Positions 10,166-19,335 of a stretch of DNA of 20,919 nucleotides are shown here, piece after piece. Each line of letters starts with the position of its first letter. Within the stretch, counting starts at the first letter, position 1. The stretch covers positions 1-20,919 of the forward strand of contig JANBPT010000851.1 in the NCBI GenBank assembly GCA_027575765.1. Direction: 5' to 3'. Origin of the DNA: Tieghemiomyces parasiticus (taxonomy: Eukaryota > Kickxellomycota > Dimargaritomycetes > Dimargaritales > Dimargaritaceae). Under the pieces are notes generated by a model. The model was not told the origin of the DNA, ran no database searches, and saw only the letters and a program-made list of their open reading frames with translations. Position numbers and translations under genes: made by a program.

Positions 10166-12634
10166 GCCAGTTCAGGGGCGTAACCGATTTTGTATACAAT
10201 TTTTTTTTATCTAGGTTCTTTTATTACTCCCTTGTGACGCTCCTCGCTCCACGGTACAACGCGTGCAAGATACAATACCAATAAAAAGATGGCCACGAAG
10301 GCGAGGGTTGTGTAGCACCCTTTCCGTCTCGTTCCTGTCCGTTGGATGAAAAGAGGCTGCGTACGATATCGTTTCTAGTGCATAATGCACAATCGCCTCC
10401 TGCCACGCCTTCATATCCCAATATAGGCCCAGCCGTCGCTACATCCTCCTTCTCACCTCCCTCCCTCTCTCCTTCTCCTCCTCTTCCTGGTCATAATTAA
10501 AATCTAGACAAGATTACAGGCGACGGGAGCCAGGCTGGTACCCTATACGACCGACCTCAACATCCGCCGCCTCTGTACCATTACCAACACTTGTACCTCA
10601 ATGTGTCCCACACCCATATAATGAAGGGAAGGATGAGCCTGTCAAACAAAAATCACATATGGACTGCCTAATATTATATTCGGACCGGGTCTGGGGGAGG
10701 GAGGGAGCGCTGCCGCGATATTGCTCAATTTGTAGCGGCCGCGTGGGCAGGGAACGAGGTGGGAGAGGGGGAGGTGAAGAATATCCACAACTGATCGTCG
10801 CAAATGAAGTGTGAGTCTGGGGAAACCACCTAAAGAGTAGAAAGGCTGGTCGTCGTGGTTAAGATCCTTGGCAATACCTGATTCATTAAACAGTGTTCCC
10901 CATGTATATAGACATAGCAGGCAGGTAAACACTGCTGTGACCACTTCTGATTGAACTTTTAGTATGCGACATGGAGCCTATATTTCAATTATAGGATAGA
11001 GTACCTGCAATGGGCTACATCGAGGGGAGGGAGAAGAAGTCCGGGGGGGGGGAAACGACTATATTGGGAGTGTGCGTCTGCGTGGATAATGATTTATGTT
11101 CAGGACCAGCAACCATGAGGCGCCTTAGATAAGGCGAAAGTATAGGCAACTATCTGGGGTCCCCATCGACCAGTGGTTAGTGCAGGTGTAGAGAAAGCGC
11201 CGGTCAAGGAAGACCGCCGAAAGAATAGTCAAAGTGCCCGATACTCTAATGGTGGCTAAGGTTAACGGTACATACGGTACGCATGAGCATAACAGCCGTG
11301 TATAATGGATGCAACCAAAGGAAAAGGAGTGTGACCAAAGCAAGGGTCGATATTGCACGGATTTCGCCCAGTGGTCACCATCCAAACCAAACAAAGGTTA
11401 TTAATAATAGTAATCATTAACATGTTAACTTTAGGCTAATAGGAAAGCGCAATCACTGGTGACTCTATTGTTGGCTGAGGATGAGCCGTACTGCTGCCGA
11501 AGGAATGGGGTTTGAAGTACTTGGGTCTTCTCGGCTGGTTGTATCCAAACGTTGTCGTGTGTGTGTGTGTGTGTGTGTAGTATGTGTCTACTTGACATGG
11601 GCAGGTCTATAGGCTCGATTGAGTGGCCATTGTTCTTGAGCGGCCACAGTGACGCACCCGAAGCATAGTGACAGCTCCACCCACCCACTCGACTATGTCA
11701 ACCCCCATAATTAGGTCGGCCGATTGATTGCTGCAATGGTGTGGGAATCTGTTCTACCCAATTATCTACGTCAAAACTGTAACAAGATATCAGAACAGCC
11801 CGATTAGGTATGGTCATACTAGACTATTACTATCGAGGCATCAAACAAACGTACGATTAGCCGAGCTAGTGATCACGAATCCAATTATAATGATACGGTG
11901 GTACAATCATAATATAAGAATCTAGGATCATGTGGGCCATGTGTGAACAACGAGAGAGTGGGTCAGATACGAAAAATGATAGGGGGTGCCTGGACTTGAG
12001 GAAGTTGGGAAGAGCGAGGGGGGGGAGAGGGTCGGGCAGGTACAATTAATCACGGGTGAAGGGGGGAGGGAGAAGTAAGTGAAACATGGTAGCCACCGTG
12101 CAGTTAAGCATGGCGGACGATCGCCCAGGCGAAACGGGTAATTCTGATAGAATTCGGTATGGCAAGATCAGGAGGAAGGGGGGAGTTCCTCTGGACGACG
12201 TCCACTGAATGGTAGCTAGGTCTGACATGACGGCGATATTGGCAGCAAAAGTCGGCCTTCAAAGGCCACCTCCTGAGGTTTTTTCCCCAGCCACAATTCT
12301 GAACAAGGCGCTCTGGCCGTAAAGCAATGCAAGGAGTCCCTGCCCTAAGAGGAGGAGTAAGGCGGCATCTCCCTTAATACCTAGTCCCCCCACAAAAAAA
12401 ATTATTATAAAAGCCTCACTGTCCCCTCAGTATTTTTTCACCACAGAGCAGTGATGACCGTCATATTGCATACAAAGTATTACATGCTGAAATCCGAAAC
12501 GTAAATGTGTTAAAATTAATTGTAATGTACATATGCCCCTCCTTAAGTATCTATTTTCTGATAAAATGTCATCTAGTTCAACTTCCCCCATCGAATTTCA
12601 AGTGCGTCATAGCATGAAGGTATATACATCTATA
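10166..12634. other. Intergenic, no supported gene
   Basis: About 2.5 kb without a gene I can support. It holds a palindrome, TTGTATACAA, at 10190-10199 directly followed by a T tract, a CT-rich tract on the plus strand at 10446-10490, G tracts at 11043-11052 and 12018-12025, and the (GT)11 microsatellite. Open frames are at most 100 codons and lack domains. Confidence 0.5.
11557..11578. repeat. (GT)11 microsatellite
   Basis: Eleven uninterrupted GT units follow GTTGTC. The unit is perfect and is likely length-variable between strains. Confidence 0.95.
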
Positions 12635-12640
12635 TATATA

Positions 12641-12672
12641 TTTATTTATTTATTACATAATACACATTTATT
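12641..12672 (-). terminator. Polyadenylation signal cluster of the orphan gene
   Basis: On the minus strand there are four AATAAA hexamers: 12672-12667, and three overlapping ones at 12654-12649, 12650-12645 and 12646-12641. They lie about 30-62 nt downstream of the TAA stop at 12703, in an A/T-rich block that continues into a TA repeat at 12631-12640. Position and sequence fit the 3' end of the gene at 12703-14427. Confidence 0.7.
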
Positions 12673-12702
12673 TAGAAAGTTACACAATATCGGTTAAGGA
12701 GT

Positions 12703-14427
12703 TTAAAAATATGACCCGTCCTTCAGTTTAGTGCCATGTCGGCGACGGATACCTCGCGTCTCGTTCGGGGGGTATTCATCAAACTGAGGTCCGTCCCGGT
12801 TGGAATAAACCTGATGTATCGGTGTATCCTGAGTGACGTCCCGGCGGTCCATATCAAAGCGAACGGTGGGTCGGGTTGACTTGCGGGGCGCTAAAGCCGG
12901 GGAAGGGCCGGGGGAGGAACGGGAGGGGAGGACTTGGGCCTGGTGGTGGGTAGTCCGACGGGTAGAACGTTTCTGCGATTGGCGCTCACGGTCGCGGGTA
13001 CTACTAGTACGCTGGCGTGGTGGTCGACTGGTTAGGGTCCGCTCATCGCTCCAATGGTACTTGCTGTCGTACTGCTGGACCGAGGTGAAGGCCAGGACGT
13101 GGTCATTCCGGGCTAGGTGGTGGAAAGAGGTCGCCCGTCGTAGGGCTACCGGGCCCGCTTCGGCCACCGGTTCAACCATGACTGTGGCGTGGTGGTCGTA
13201 GCTAAGACTTACCGCAGGGGCGCCATTGATACCCGCACCCTGATGTGGAAGATGAGGAGGGAAACCTGTACCGGGGTTCGCGTGAGGCTCTCCGGTGGTG
13301 AGCCCCAGCGGCAGTACCTTCAGGTAGCCCTGAGTTAGCCCGGATGGCGTGGAATGGCCATAGCGGTCTTGACTGCGGCTACCGGACCGTGAAGCACGCT
13401 GGCGGTCCTCCGATGACCACGGCTGGTACTGTCGCACAGGTTTTGCGTTGTCAGGGTAGGTTTGCGACTGGCCGTGGTGACGGCCCGCCAGGCGATGTTC
13501 AAACATTGGGGACTCACTAGCGGTCAGGTAGGGCGTGCTCCCCAGCGAATCGGGCATCTCGTCGGTATGGAGCTTGAATTTGACCCCACCGTCCAAACCT
13601 ACCAGTCGCTCCCGACTGGTTCCACGCTTCATTGCCGAGGGTAGGGTGGCCTGGATGGTAGTGGTGGTGCCAGCGGCAGCAGCACCTATAGTCGCGTTGC
13701 TCGGACCGACGGTGTCCATCGGCGTTGGATAGTGAGTATGGCGACGCTGATTAGCGCTGGCACGGTTGGGTTCCGGCTCGTTAGCGGGTATACTGACGGG
13801 CTCTCGCAGCGACCCTGTCAGGCCGTAGCTACCCTTGGGAGGCGGGCGGGAATTAGAACCGGGAAGACGGCCGCTACCGTTATCGGGGTCCGAGTGTCCG
13901 GCCTTCGGCTGTGCCGATTCAGGCCGCGACGGTGGGCCCTTGGACGGCATCGGGTCGCACAAAAACTGCACGGCTTTCCCAAGCGTGCTGATGATTTTCT
14001 GGCCCCATGAGGAGTCTTCGATAGAGCTCGCCGATGACTCGGCAGGCGGGGTGAGCGTCGATGGACCAGCCGACCGGGTGGCGGGCGGGGGGCTCACCCC
14101 ACTGCAGGCCTGGGTTCTTGCTGTGATAATGGGGTTGGGGGTATAAGAAACCACGGGTGGCCCGACAAGACTGGGCGGGAGGATATCCCCGTGTAGCTCC
14201 TGGTCCAGAGGCGACGTAGCGGACTTTTGGGCTCCGTTGGAGAACTGCGGGTGGCCACCGAGGTGGGACTGGTCAGACCTCATCGAGCGCTTGTAGGTCA
14301 CCGTGACCTCGGATAACTCGATCGTGTCCTCCCCGCTGAAATTGGAGGCAATGGTTGCCTGGATTGGAAAATTAACCACGGTAATGGCGCCGGGTTGCTG
14401 GGACGAGGCCGAGTAATGGTAACGCAT
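12703..14427 (-). CDS. Disordered Ser/Pro/Arg-rich orphan protein, single exon, 574 aa
   Basis: An intact frame runs from ATG 14427 to TAA 12703, with an in-frame TAA 15 nt upstream of the ATG, so the start is well defined. Residues about 10-50 form the only segment that looks foldable (alternating hydrophobic residues around VVNFPIQATIASNFSG, then a Glu-rich ELSEVTVTYKR strand). The rest is rich in Ser, Pro, Gly, Thr and Arg and is probably disordered. A basic stretch lies near residues 450-510 (RQSQKRSTRRTTHH), followed by PTVRFDMDRR. A second V-K-F-type motif, GGVKFKLH, lies near residue 280. There is no signal peptide, membrane segment or catalytic motif. No introns are needed. Scaffold or regulatory function would be a guess, so the product is left unnamed. 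Its frame is far longer than chance and has its own upstream and downstream signals, so that it is a gene is well supported. Confidence 0.85.
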   Translation of the reverse strand: MRYHYSASSQQPGAITVVNFPIQATIASNFSGEDTIELSEVTVTYKRSMRSDQSHLGGHPQFSNGAQKSATSPLDQELHGDILPPSLVGPPVVSYTPNPIITARTQACSGVSPPPATRSAGPSTLTPPAESSASSIEDSSWGQKIISTLGKAVQFLCDPMPSKGPPSRPESAQPKAGHSDPDNGSGRLPGSNSRPPPKGSYGLTGSLREPVSIPANEPEPNRASANQRRHTHYPTPMDTVGPSNATIGAAAAGTTTTIQATLPSAMKRGTSRERLVGLDGGVKFKLHTDEMPDSLGSTPYLTASESPMFEHRLAGRHHGQSQTYPDNAKPVRQYQPWSSEDRQRASRSGSRSQDRYGHSTPSGLTQGYLKVLPLGLTTGEPHANPGTGFPPHLPHQGAGINGAPAVSLSYDHHATVMVEPVAEAGPVALRRATSFHHLARNDHVLAFTSVQQYDSKYHWSDERTLTSRPPRQRTSSTRDRERQSQKRSTRRTTHHQAQVLPSRSSPGPSPALAPRKSTRPTVRFDMDRRDVTQDTPIHQVYSNRDGPQFDEYPPNETRGIRRRHGTKLKDGSYF

Positions 14428-14448
14428 GGTGAATGAGGATTAATAATA

Positions 14449-14464
14449 ATATATATATATATAT
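14449..14464 (-). promoter_or_regulatory. TA-rich, TATA-like element upstream of the orphan gene
   Basis: An (AT)8 run, flanked by TAA repeats at 14441-14449, lies 22-37 nt upstream of the ATG at 14427. On the coding strand it reads CTTTTATATATATA. It could act as a TATA element with a short leader, or as a nucleosome-free A/T tract. It is also a perfect microsatellite. Confidence 0.4.
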
Positions 14465-15709
14465 AAAAGAAAATAGATGGCGGATACGTCGTTTGGATTT
14501 GGAGGAGGTGACTCTTATAGTCGGCGGGTATAGGTAGTAAAAAAAGGTTGTGAAAGCAAGAGATACCGTTTAAAAAATGGGGGGAAGTAGCGATGCGAAA
14601 TTTGGATGGGAAGATAGGCAGTTGAAGGCTAGGCCCGAGACCACGGAGAGATGAGGATGCAATGGTAACTGTTCAAGCTTGTAATAAGGCGTTGGTGACA
14701 TTCTCCACCTCTCTATATATTGTGCTCTGCTGAAATTTAGGGTGATCTTCCCTCCACCTCCTATGCCGACGAGATGCGGTCAAAAGAACTCGGCTAAATT
14801 AGGGGAGGTGAGGTGGTGATTATGGAACTGGGCCAGCAACCCACTTCCTAATTTCCGAGGCCGTGAGCTAGGGAAACCAATCACACCCAGCCAAAAACCA
14901 GGGCCCCTTACCAGGAAAACAAAAAAAAACAACAAATCTGCTTCCGCCGTGTGGGTTGTAATGAGGTTATTCTAACCTCAGAGCTAGGGTTACTCGTTCA
15001 CGCTTCCACTAAGCCACAATCGGTCAATAAAACCCCCCCTTTCCACCCTCACCGAATTATTTACGGCTGGCACCCCCCCCCTCCCTTCTGCTGGAGGAAG
15101 GGACAGGGACCATGGCCACGGGAGTGGGGCTATATCGTCGCTTAGACCGTTCCTCCTACGTTTCCCTGTCCCCTCCCTGTTTATCTTTTGAGGTTGATTC
15201 TTCGTCTTTCCGGTCTTTAACTTATGAGTGATAGTTGTAGCTGGAATCCATCGGTCACTTGTACACTGAAATGGAAGCAACCCTACTGATGGGTAAGACG
15301 GATGGTTAATGTGGGATTAATGTTTTTTTGTCCATTGCCCAGTTGCCCACCAGCCTCTATTTTTTTTTAGTATTCTTATCTTTAATTTTATTATTTCTTT
15401 TTTCCATCGCAGGATCAGGTGCCTTCCGTGTTTACGATTGACTTTCCCACACCTGCGGACCATGTTGACTTACGATGCCGTCCTTGGTCGCCAGGCAGAA
15501 CTTTAATCGGTTGGCCAATTGTTGACAGGGTGACGACCACAAGAGACCTCTAAAGCCTGCTATAATTTAGATTTTCCTTTATGGGTGTGTGTGCGTGTTT
15601 GCAGGTGAAGATAGATGGGACAGGCAGACATTGTAGACTGAACCGGAGCACTGCGACCGTACATGTCGAGCCCGGTATATAAGAAACATGGCCCCTGCAT
15701 AAATGTTTC

Positions 15710-16067
15710 TCAGTGATAATACGGCGCTTCTGCACAACTTGCGTGGCTAGTGTCCGTTGCGCTTACCCACTGTTTAGACCTGGTTAGCTGTGTCGACCAG
15801 CTGTCCAAAAATAGATTAGCGGGGCTGCTGCGCCTTACACAGCGGTTGATTGGCCCTACCCACACCCATCTTTTCCGTACGGCTACCGCATACCGGAAAT
15901 GTTGCTAGATACGGCATGGGATATACAATGAAGGAGGGTGGGGCGGGGAAAGGAAGGAAGGTGTCGGTAATACGCCTGGGCACCAGCGGGCTCATGACTT
16001 ACCTGCCCAGATAGTCTCCTCCGTAAGCGACGCCGCTGGCTTGCGTAACCCAAGCCCCAGATGCCAT
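15710..16067 (-). CDS. Candidate two-exon 51-aa ORF, unknown product
   Basis: Exon 1 is 16067-16003, from ATG (MASGAWVTQASGVAYGGDYL) to a near-perfect donor GGCAG|GTAAGT. A 202-nt intron ends GGACAG at 15801, with CTAAT about 14-18 nt before the acceptor. Exon 2 (15800-15710) continues in the matching phase (...STQLTRSKQW...) to TGA. The total is 51 residues. The sequence 5' of the ATG is CT-rich. Nothing in the peptide is recognisable, and a frame this short can arise by chance. The main support is the eight-base donor match and the phase agreement. Confidence 0.2.
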
Positions 16068-16280
16068 GAAACACGATTTCCTAGAAGGGAGACTGAACTA
16101 GTGATGGGAGGGAGTGAAGGCAGCACCTTCCAGCAGCGACGTGTTGACGCCAACTGACGCACCACTGCTTGTCAATATTTACGCTGGGGGAATTCCCAGG
16201 GCGACAATGCCCATGCACCTTGCAAGCCTGTTTTCACCTGTCCCGTTTTCATTAATGTTCGCACGGCTGACCACTGCCGT

Positions 16281-16922
16281 TTAATTAAGCGTGTTCCAAC
16301 TTTGGTACCCAGGCATAGATGCGTGGTGTAGTTGGCCGGCAAAGACTTGTGAACAACCAGACCGAATTCGAAGCGGAGATGCGGGACGTGGGGAGGAGCG
16401 CTTAAAGCGTGGTGCGTAAAAGCGGGAGCGTATAGAGGCCATCGGCCGCAGCCACAAAACGAATTGGCCGTCGATAGCAGGGAATTCACAGGTGGAGGGT
16501 ACACGACTCAATGTATCGCCGTACCTAGATAACCCAGGCCGACTATGCAGCTGTGTGTTTGTGTAACCCTTGTCGTTGGAAGGTCTCGCCCCTCTTCCGC
16601 AGATCATAAACTGGACCTTGCGGGCCTCCCCCGTGGTCAGCTGGCGGTTCGGATCAGACCTAAACAGTCGATTCGGCATCACGCCATTGTATTTAGTCGC
16701 TTCATGGAAAACCGGCAAGGTACCTCGGGACATCCTTCCGGACGGGCCGATAATAACCGGTGAATCCACAATTAATATATCGACATGGCGATCAGGCCGG
16801 ACATCTTCGTGGGTCCCCCAGGGGAAAAAGTTGATATATAGGTAGGCGACATGGTCGTATATTGAAGGATAGCCTAAAAGAAATGGAAGGTGGTGCATAA
16901 GACAATGTGTAAGCTGTGGCAT
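16281..16922 (-). CDS. Unassigned 213-codon open frame
   Basis: A continuous frame runs from ATG 16922 to TAA, encoding 213 residues with no low-complexity bias, in DNA of about 50 percent GC. At that composition a run this long is expected less than once in a window of this size, so it is slightly unusual. Against it, codon third positions show no clear GC preference, the plus strand is also open in part (16545-16845), and no domain, membrane segment or signal peptide is visible. It may be an orphan gene, a decayed fragment or chance. Confidence 0.2.
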   Translation of the reverse strand: MPQLTHCLMHHLPFLLGYPSIYDHVAYLYINFFPWGTHEDVRPDRHVDILIVDSPVIIGPSGRMSRGTLPVFHEATKYNGVMPNRLFRSDPNRQLTTGEARKVQFMICGRGARPSNDKGYTNTQLHSRPGLSRYGDTLSRVPSTCEFPAIDGQFVLWLRPMASIRSRFYAPRFKRSSPRPASPLRIRSGCSQVFAGQLHHASMPGYQSWNTLN

Positions 16923-17278
16923 GATAAACGTTTAATTTCCTGGCCGGGCCAGAGATTAGCCTGGCTCGGTGGATGCACGTGCTAGCGCTGGAGTAAATGG
17001 CGAGGAGTTGGACTAGGAAGGCCCGGGGCGGGAGGGCAAGTGTGCGCTAGGCGGCTCAGGATGATACGGAAGATAAGCTAAGAAAACCGGAGGTGGGAAG
17101 AGAGGTAAAAGGGGCATGAACAATAACCATACATGTGTTTAGAAGGAAGGTACGACGAAACGGGTAAAAGAGCGGGAGGGAAGGTTAGGGGAGGGGGGAG
17201 GACAGCGGAAACCATATTCATTTGAGAGGGAATGGGGCCCCCCTCGGCTTCTCAACTGCGCACTCGATAATCCGCAAT

Positions 17279-18839
17279 TTAGAAGAAAAGGTAGCCCAGG
17301 AGGAAGGCGGTAAAGGCCACGACGCCGAGAACCTGTGGGGAGAAGCCATCAACGTCCTGAGACACCATGGCACCGGCCGAAGGGTTGCTCCGCGCCGAGC
17401 TGGGGACCGTGCGCGAGGCCGACGTTTTCTCCGTCTGTAGCTGCTCCTGCGTCTCCTTGAGCTGGGAACGCACCGACCCCATTTCGGACTTGTAGCCCGA
17501 CAGTTCGCGACGTAGTTGCAGGATGGTGCTCTCGGCTGACTCGAGCTGACTGCTCAGCGTGGCGCTGGCGCTGACATTGGGAGTGTTGTCGTTGGTCACG
17601 CTGGCGCTCGGCGCCTCGCTGGCATAGGCCGGCGTGGCGATTGGCTCGCGGACTGGGGAGGCCGAGGTGAAATTTTGAGTGGGTAGGGTGGCGGCCATCG
17701 GCGTCGGCGAGGTGAACTCCTCAGGCGCGTGGGACTTGGTGGGGGTGTCGAAGGGGGCGGGAGAGGACGACCCTAGGCCAGGCACGGACGAGCGGCGGTT
17801 GTCGACTGAACTGCCATCCAACAAAGAGGCCTGCTGCGGGGCAGCCCGGGGAGCAGCCGACTAGGTTGGGGAGGGAAAGGGTGGGAGGGATAGAGGAGCA
17901 CGGCGGCGTTAGCATATGAAGTTTGGAATAGGCAGCGGGACGACACCGAACAACGCACCACGGGCAAGTCGCGTCTGCATGAGTACAATGATTACCTCGT
18001 TGGGAATACCGGGCGAAGGGGCGGCGTCGCGGTCGTCGGCGGCTAGGAACACACAGCGGAGCTTGCGCTCATGGATCGCAGACCGGTTCGTCTTCTCGAC
18101 GGTGGGCCACTGTGGGGAATGGACAAGGTGGATAGGTACGGGATGATTAGCGACGGATGGTGGGTGCGAGGCCCCGTAGGACATCAAATCGGGCAGCCGG
18201 GCCTTTTCATATCACGTACCAATTCGTGGAGGGACAGCGTCTCCAGCTCGGGCGTCACGACGATGCTCTGGACGAGAAACTTGTCCTTGCTTTTGTAGCC
18301 TGGCGGAAAGTCCTCCTTGAGAGGCTGCAGGACAACCTGCACCTCCATTTCGAGACCAGCCTCGATGCGGCCGGCATTGGGGCGCACGCAGTACTGCTTG
18401 GGCGCGGTGGTCTTGACCTTGAAGGCGATCGGCGACGATGTGGGGTTCTTGAGCACCAGCGTGTCATCCGTGAGGCTGGTGAAGGGACCTGGAATCGCGG
18501 AGGGAGGGAGGGAGAGGGATGGCGGCGCGTGGGGAATAACAGGGCAGCATATAGATACAGGGTTAGCGCCTGGTTGATTAGGCGGGGATCGCGCACGGGG
18601 TGACCGGGCTGGCGTGGCGCAGAGACGCCGCGGGTCGGAGGCTGAACAAGACCCACCGCCACAGGTGGCACAGTGAGCCCAGGTAAACCCGTTAAGCAGC
18701 TTCGCCTCGCGATGAGCATCAAAAGTATCCTCGGCATCAGTTTGGCACGACACGTGTGTCGGATGGGCCGATACCTCGTCCGTCCAGGCTACTTACGCTT
18801 AAAGGTCAAATGGGTCGACGGTTCGATTACGAGCGACAT
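17279..18839 (-). CDS. SCS2: VAP/Scs2-type ER membrane-contact protein, four exons, 335 aa
   Basis: Exons join as 18839-18797, 18488-18220, 18109-17996 and 17860-17279. Donors are GTAAGT, GTACGT and GTAATC; acceptors are CCAG, ACAG and CTAG; introns are 308, 110 and 135 nt. Phases agree and give 335 residues ending in TAA. Residues 1-126 form an MSP domain: FKRPFT near 13-18, LKNPTSSP near 27, then the VAP signature TTAPKQYCVRPNAG at 41-54. KFL at 84-86 matches the FFAT-binding lysine and methionine (K94/M96 in human VAPA), with Leu for Met. Residues 143-240 are a Ser/Pro/Ala-rich linker, about 243-287 a coiled coil, and 319-335 a C-terminal hydrophobic tail anchor. Family knowledge says such proteins sit in the ER membrane and recruit FFAT-motif lipid-transfer and tethering proteins. 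Intron 3 carries CTAAC near 17913-17909. The symbol is by family; orthology to yeast SCS2 versus SCS22 was not tested. Confidence 0.95.
18489..18796 (-). other. VAP intron 1 with CCCT-repeat acceptor tract
   Basis: This 308-nt intron splits codon 15 (C|GT, Arg) after a 43-nt first exon. Its 3' end is a pyrimidine tract of repeated CCCT units (plus strand GGAGGGAGGGAGGGA at 18499-18513) just before GATTCCAG. The other strand has a G-quadruplex-forming pattern. Splicing restores FKRPFT, the conserved start of the MSP domain. Confidence 0.85.
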
Positions 18840-19335
18840 GGTGGGCAGAGTAGGCAGACGGTGCGGGATATGCAACAAGAGGGCGGCAGGGTAGAATACA
18901 AAGAGCGGGAAGGAGGGGATGGGAGATGCCGAGGAAGCACCGATGGAACTAATGCGGAGGGTCAGTAGCAGGGGATAGCAAAGGAAAGCGAGAGAAAAAG
19001 GAATGTCAAGCTGTCTACTTCGCGGCTGAACGGTAGTGAAGGGCTGGGCAGGGGAGAGGTTGGGTACAGGGCTCGGCCAGGCCCAATGGTGGAGGCTGCT
19101 GCGCGGGTTATGACGTGGCGCGCTGGGGAGGGAGGCGAGGAGGTGTCCACTATGCAAGCAGGGACGCAGTGGAGTCGCAGGAGAGGGAGAGACCAGCGGG
19201 GGTGGATGAAGACGACAGCGGGGCGTCAGAGTAAAACAATATTGGGGAAGGGTTGTCACAGTCGTTGCAGCCAAGGGCGGAGTGGGAAATTTGACGAGGT
19301 GGGCAAAATGGGGGGGAGGGACGGCAGCGAGCACG
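18840..19335 (-). promoter_or_regulatory. Pyrimidine-rich leader/promoter of the VAP gene
   Basis: The coding strand is strongly C/T-rich for about 500 nt directly upstream of the ATG at 18839. The frame leading into that ATG is free of stops for about 165 codons but has no ATG of its own. The peptide is low-complexity Pro/Leu/Ser, so I read it as a leader or promoter and not as an N-terminal extension. MSLVIEPS at 18839 matches the usual short VAP start. No TATA box was identified. Confidence 0.55.

Larger units (their letters stand above)
14470..17278. other. Intergenic between the orphan gene and VAP, weak candidates only
   Basis: About 2.8 kb. Apart from the two low-confidence frames listed separately, it holds a C tract at 15073-15081 and a T-rich block at 15322-15412. 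That block ends in a strong-looking plus-strand acceptor (TTTTTTCCATCGCAG). It also offers A-rich, AATAAA-like sequence on the minus strand. On the VAP side (17100-17278) the plus strand is purine-rich, and I see no clear AATAAA for VAP. Confidence 0.5.

Noticed and set aside
5177..12640. Transposable element in the gene-poor stretch
   Set aside because: I saw no reverse transcriptase, integrase or transposase motif, no terminal repeats and no target duplication by eye. A repeat-library search would be decisive.
15293..15553. Plus-strand intron (GTAAGA donor at 15293, strong acceptor at 15412) leading to an open exon
   Set aside because: The donor-side reading frame that does not stop upstream meets a stop soon after the junction. 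The other phase lacks a start, so there is no coherent coding model.
15993..16010. U1 snRNA 5' end (ACTTACCTG)
   Set aside because: The match is just the complement of a strong splice donor. The following bases do not continue as U1.
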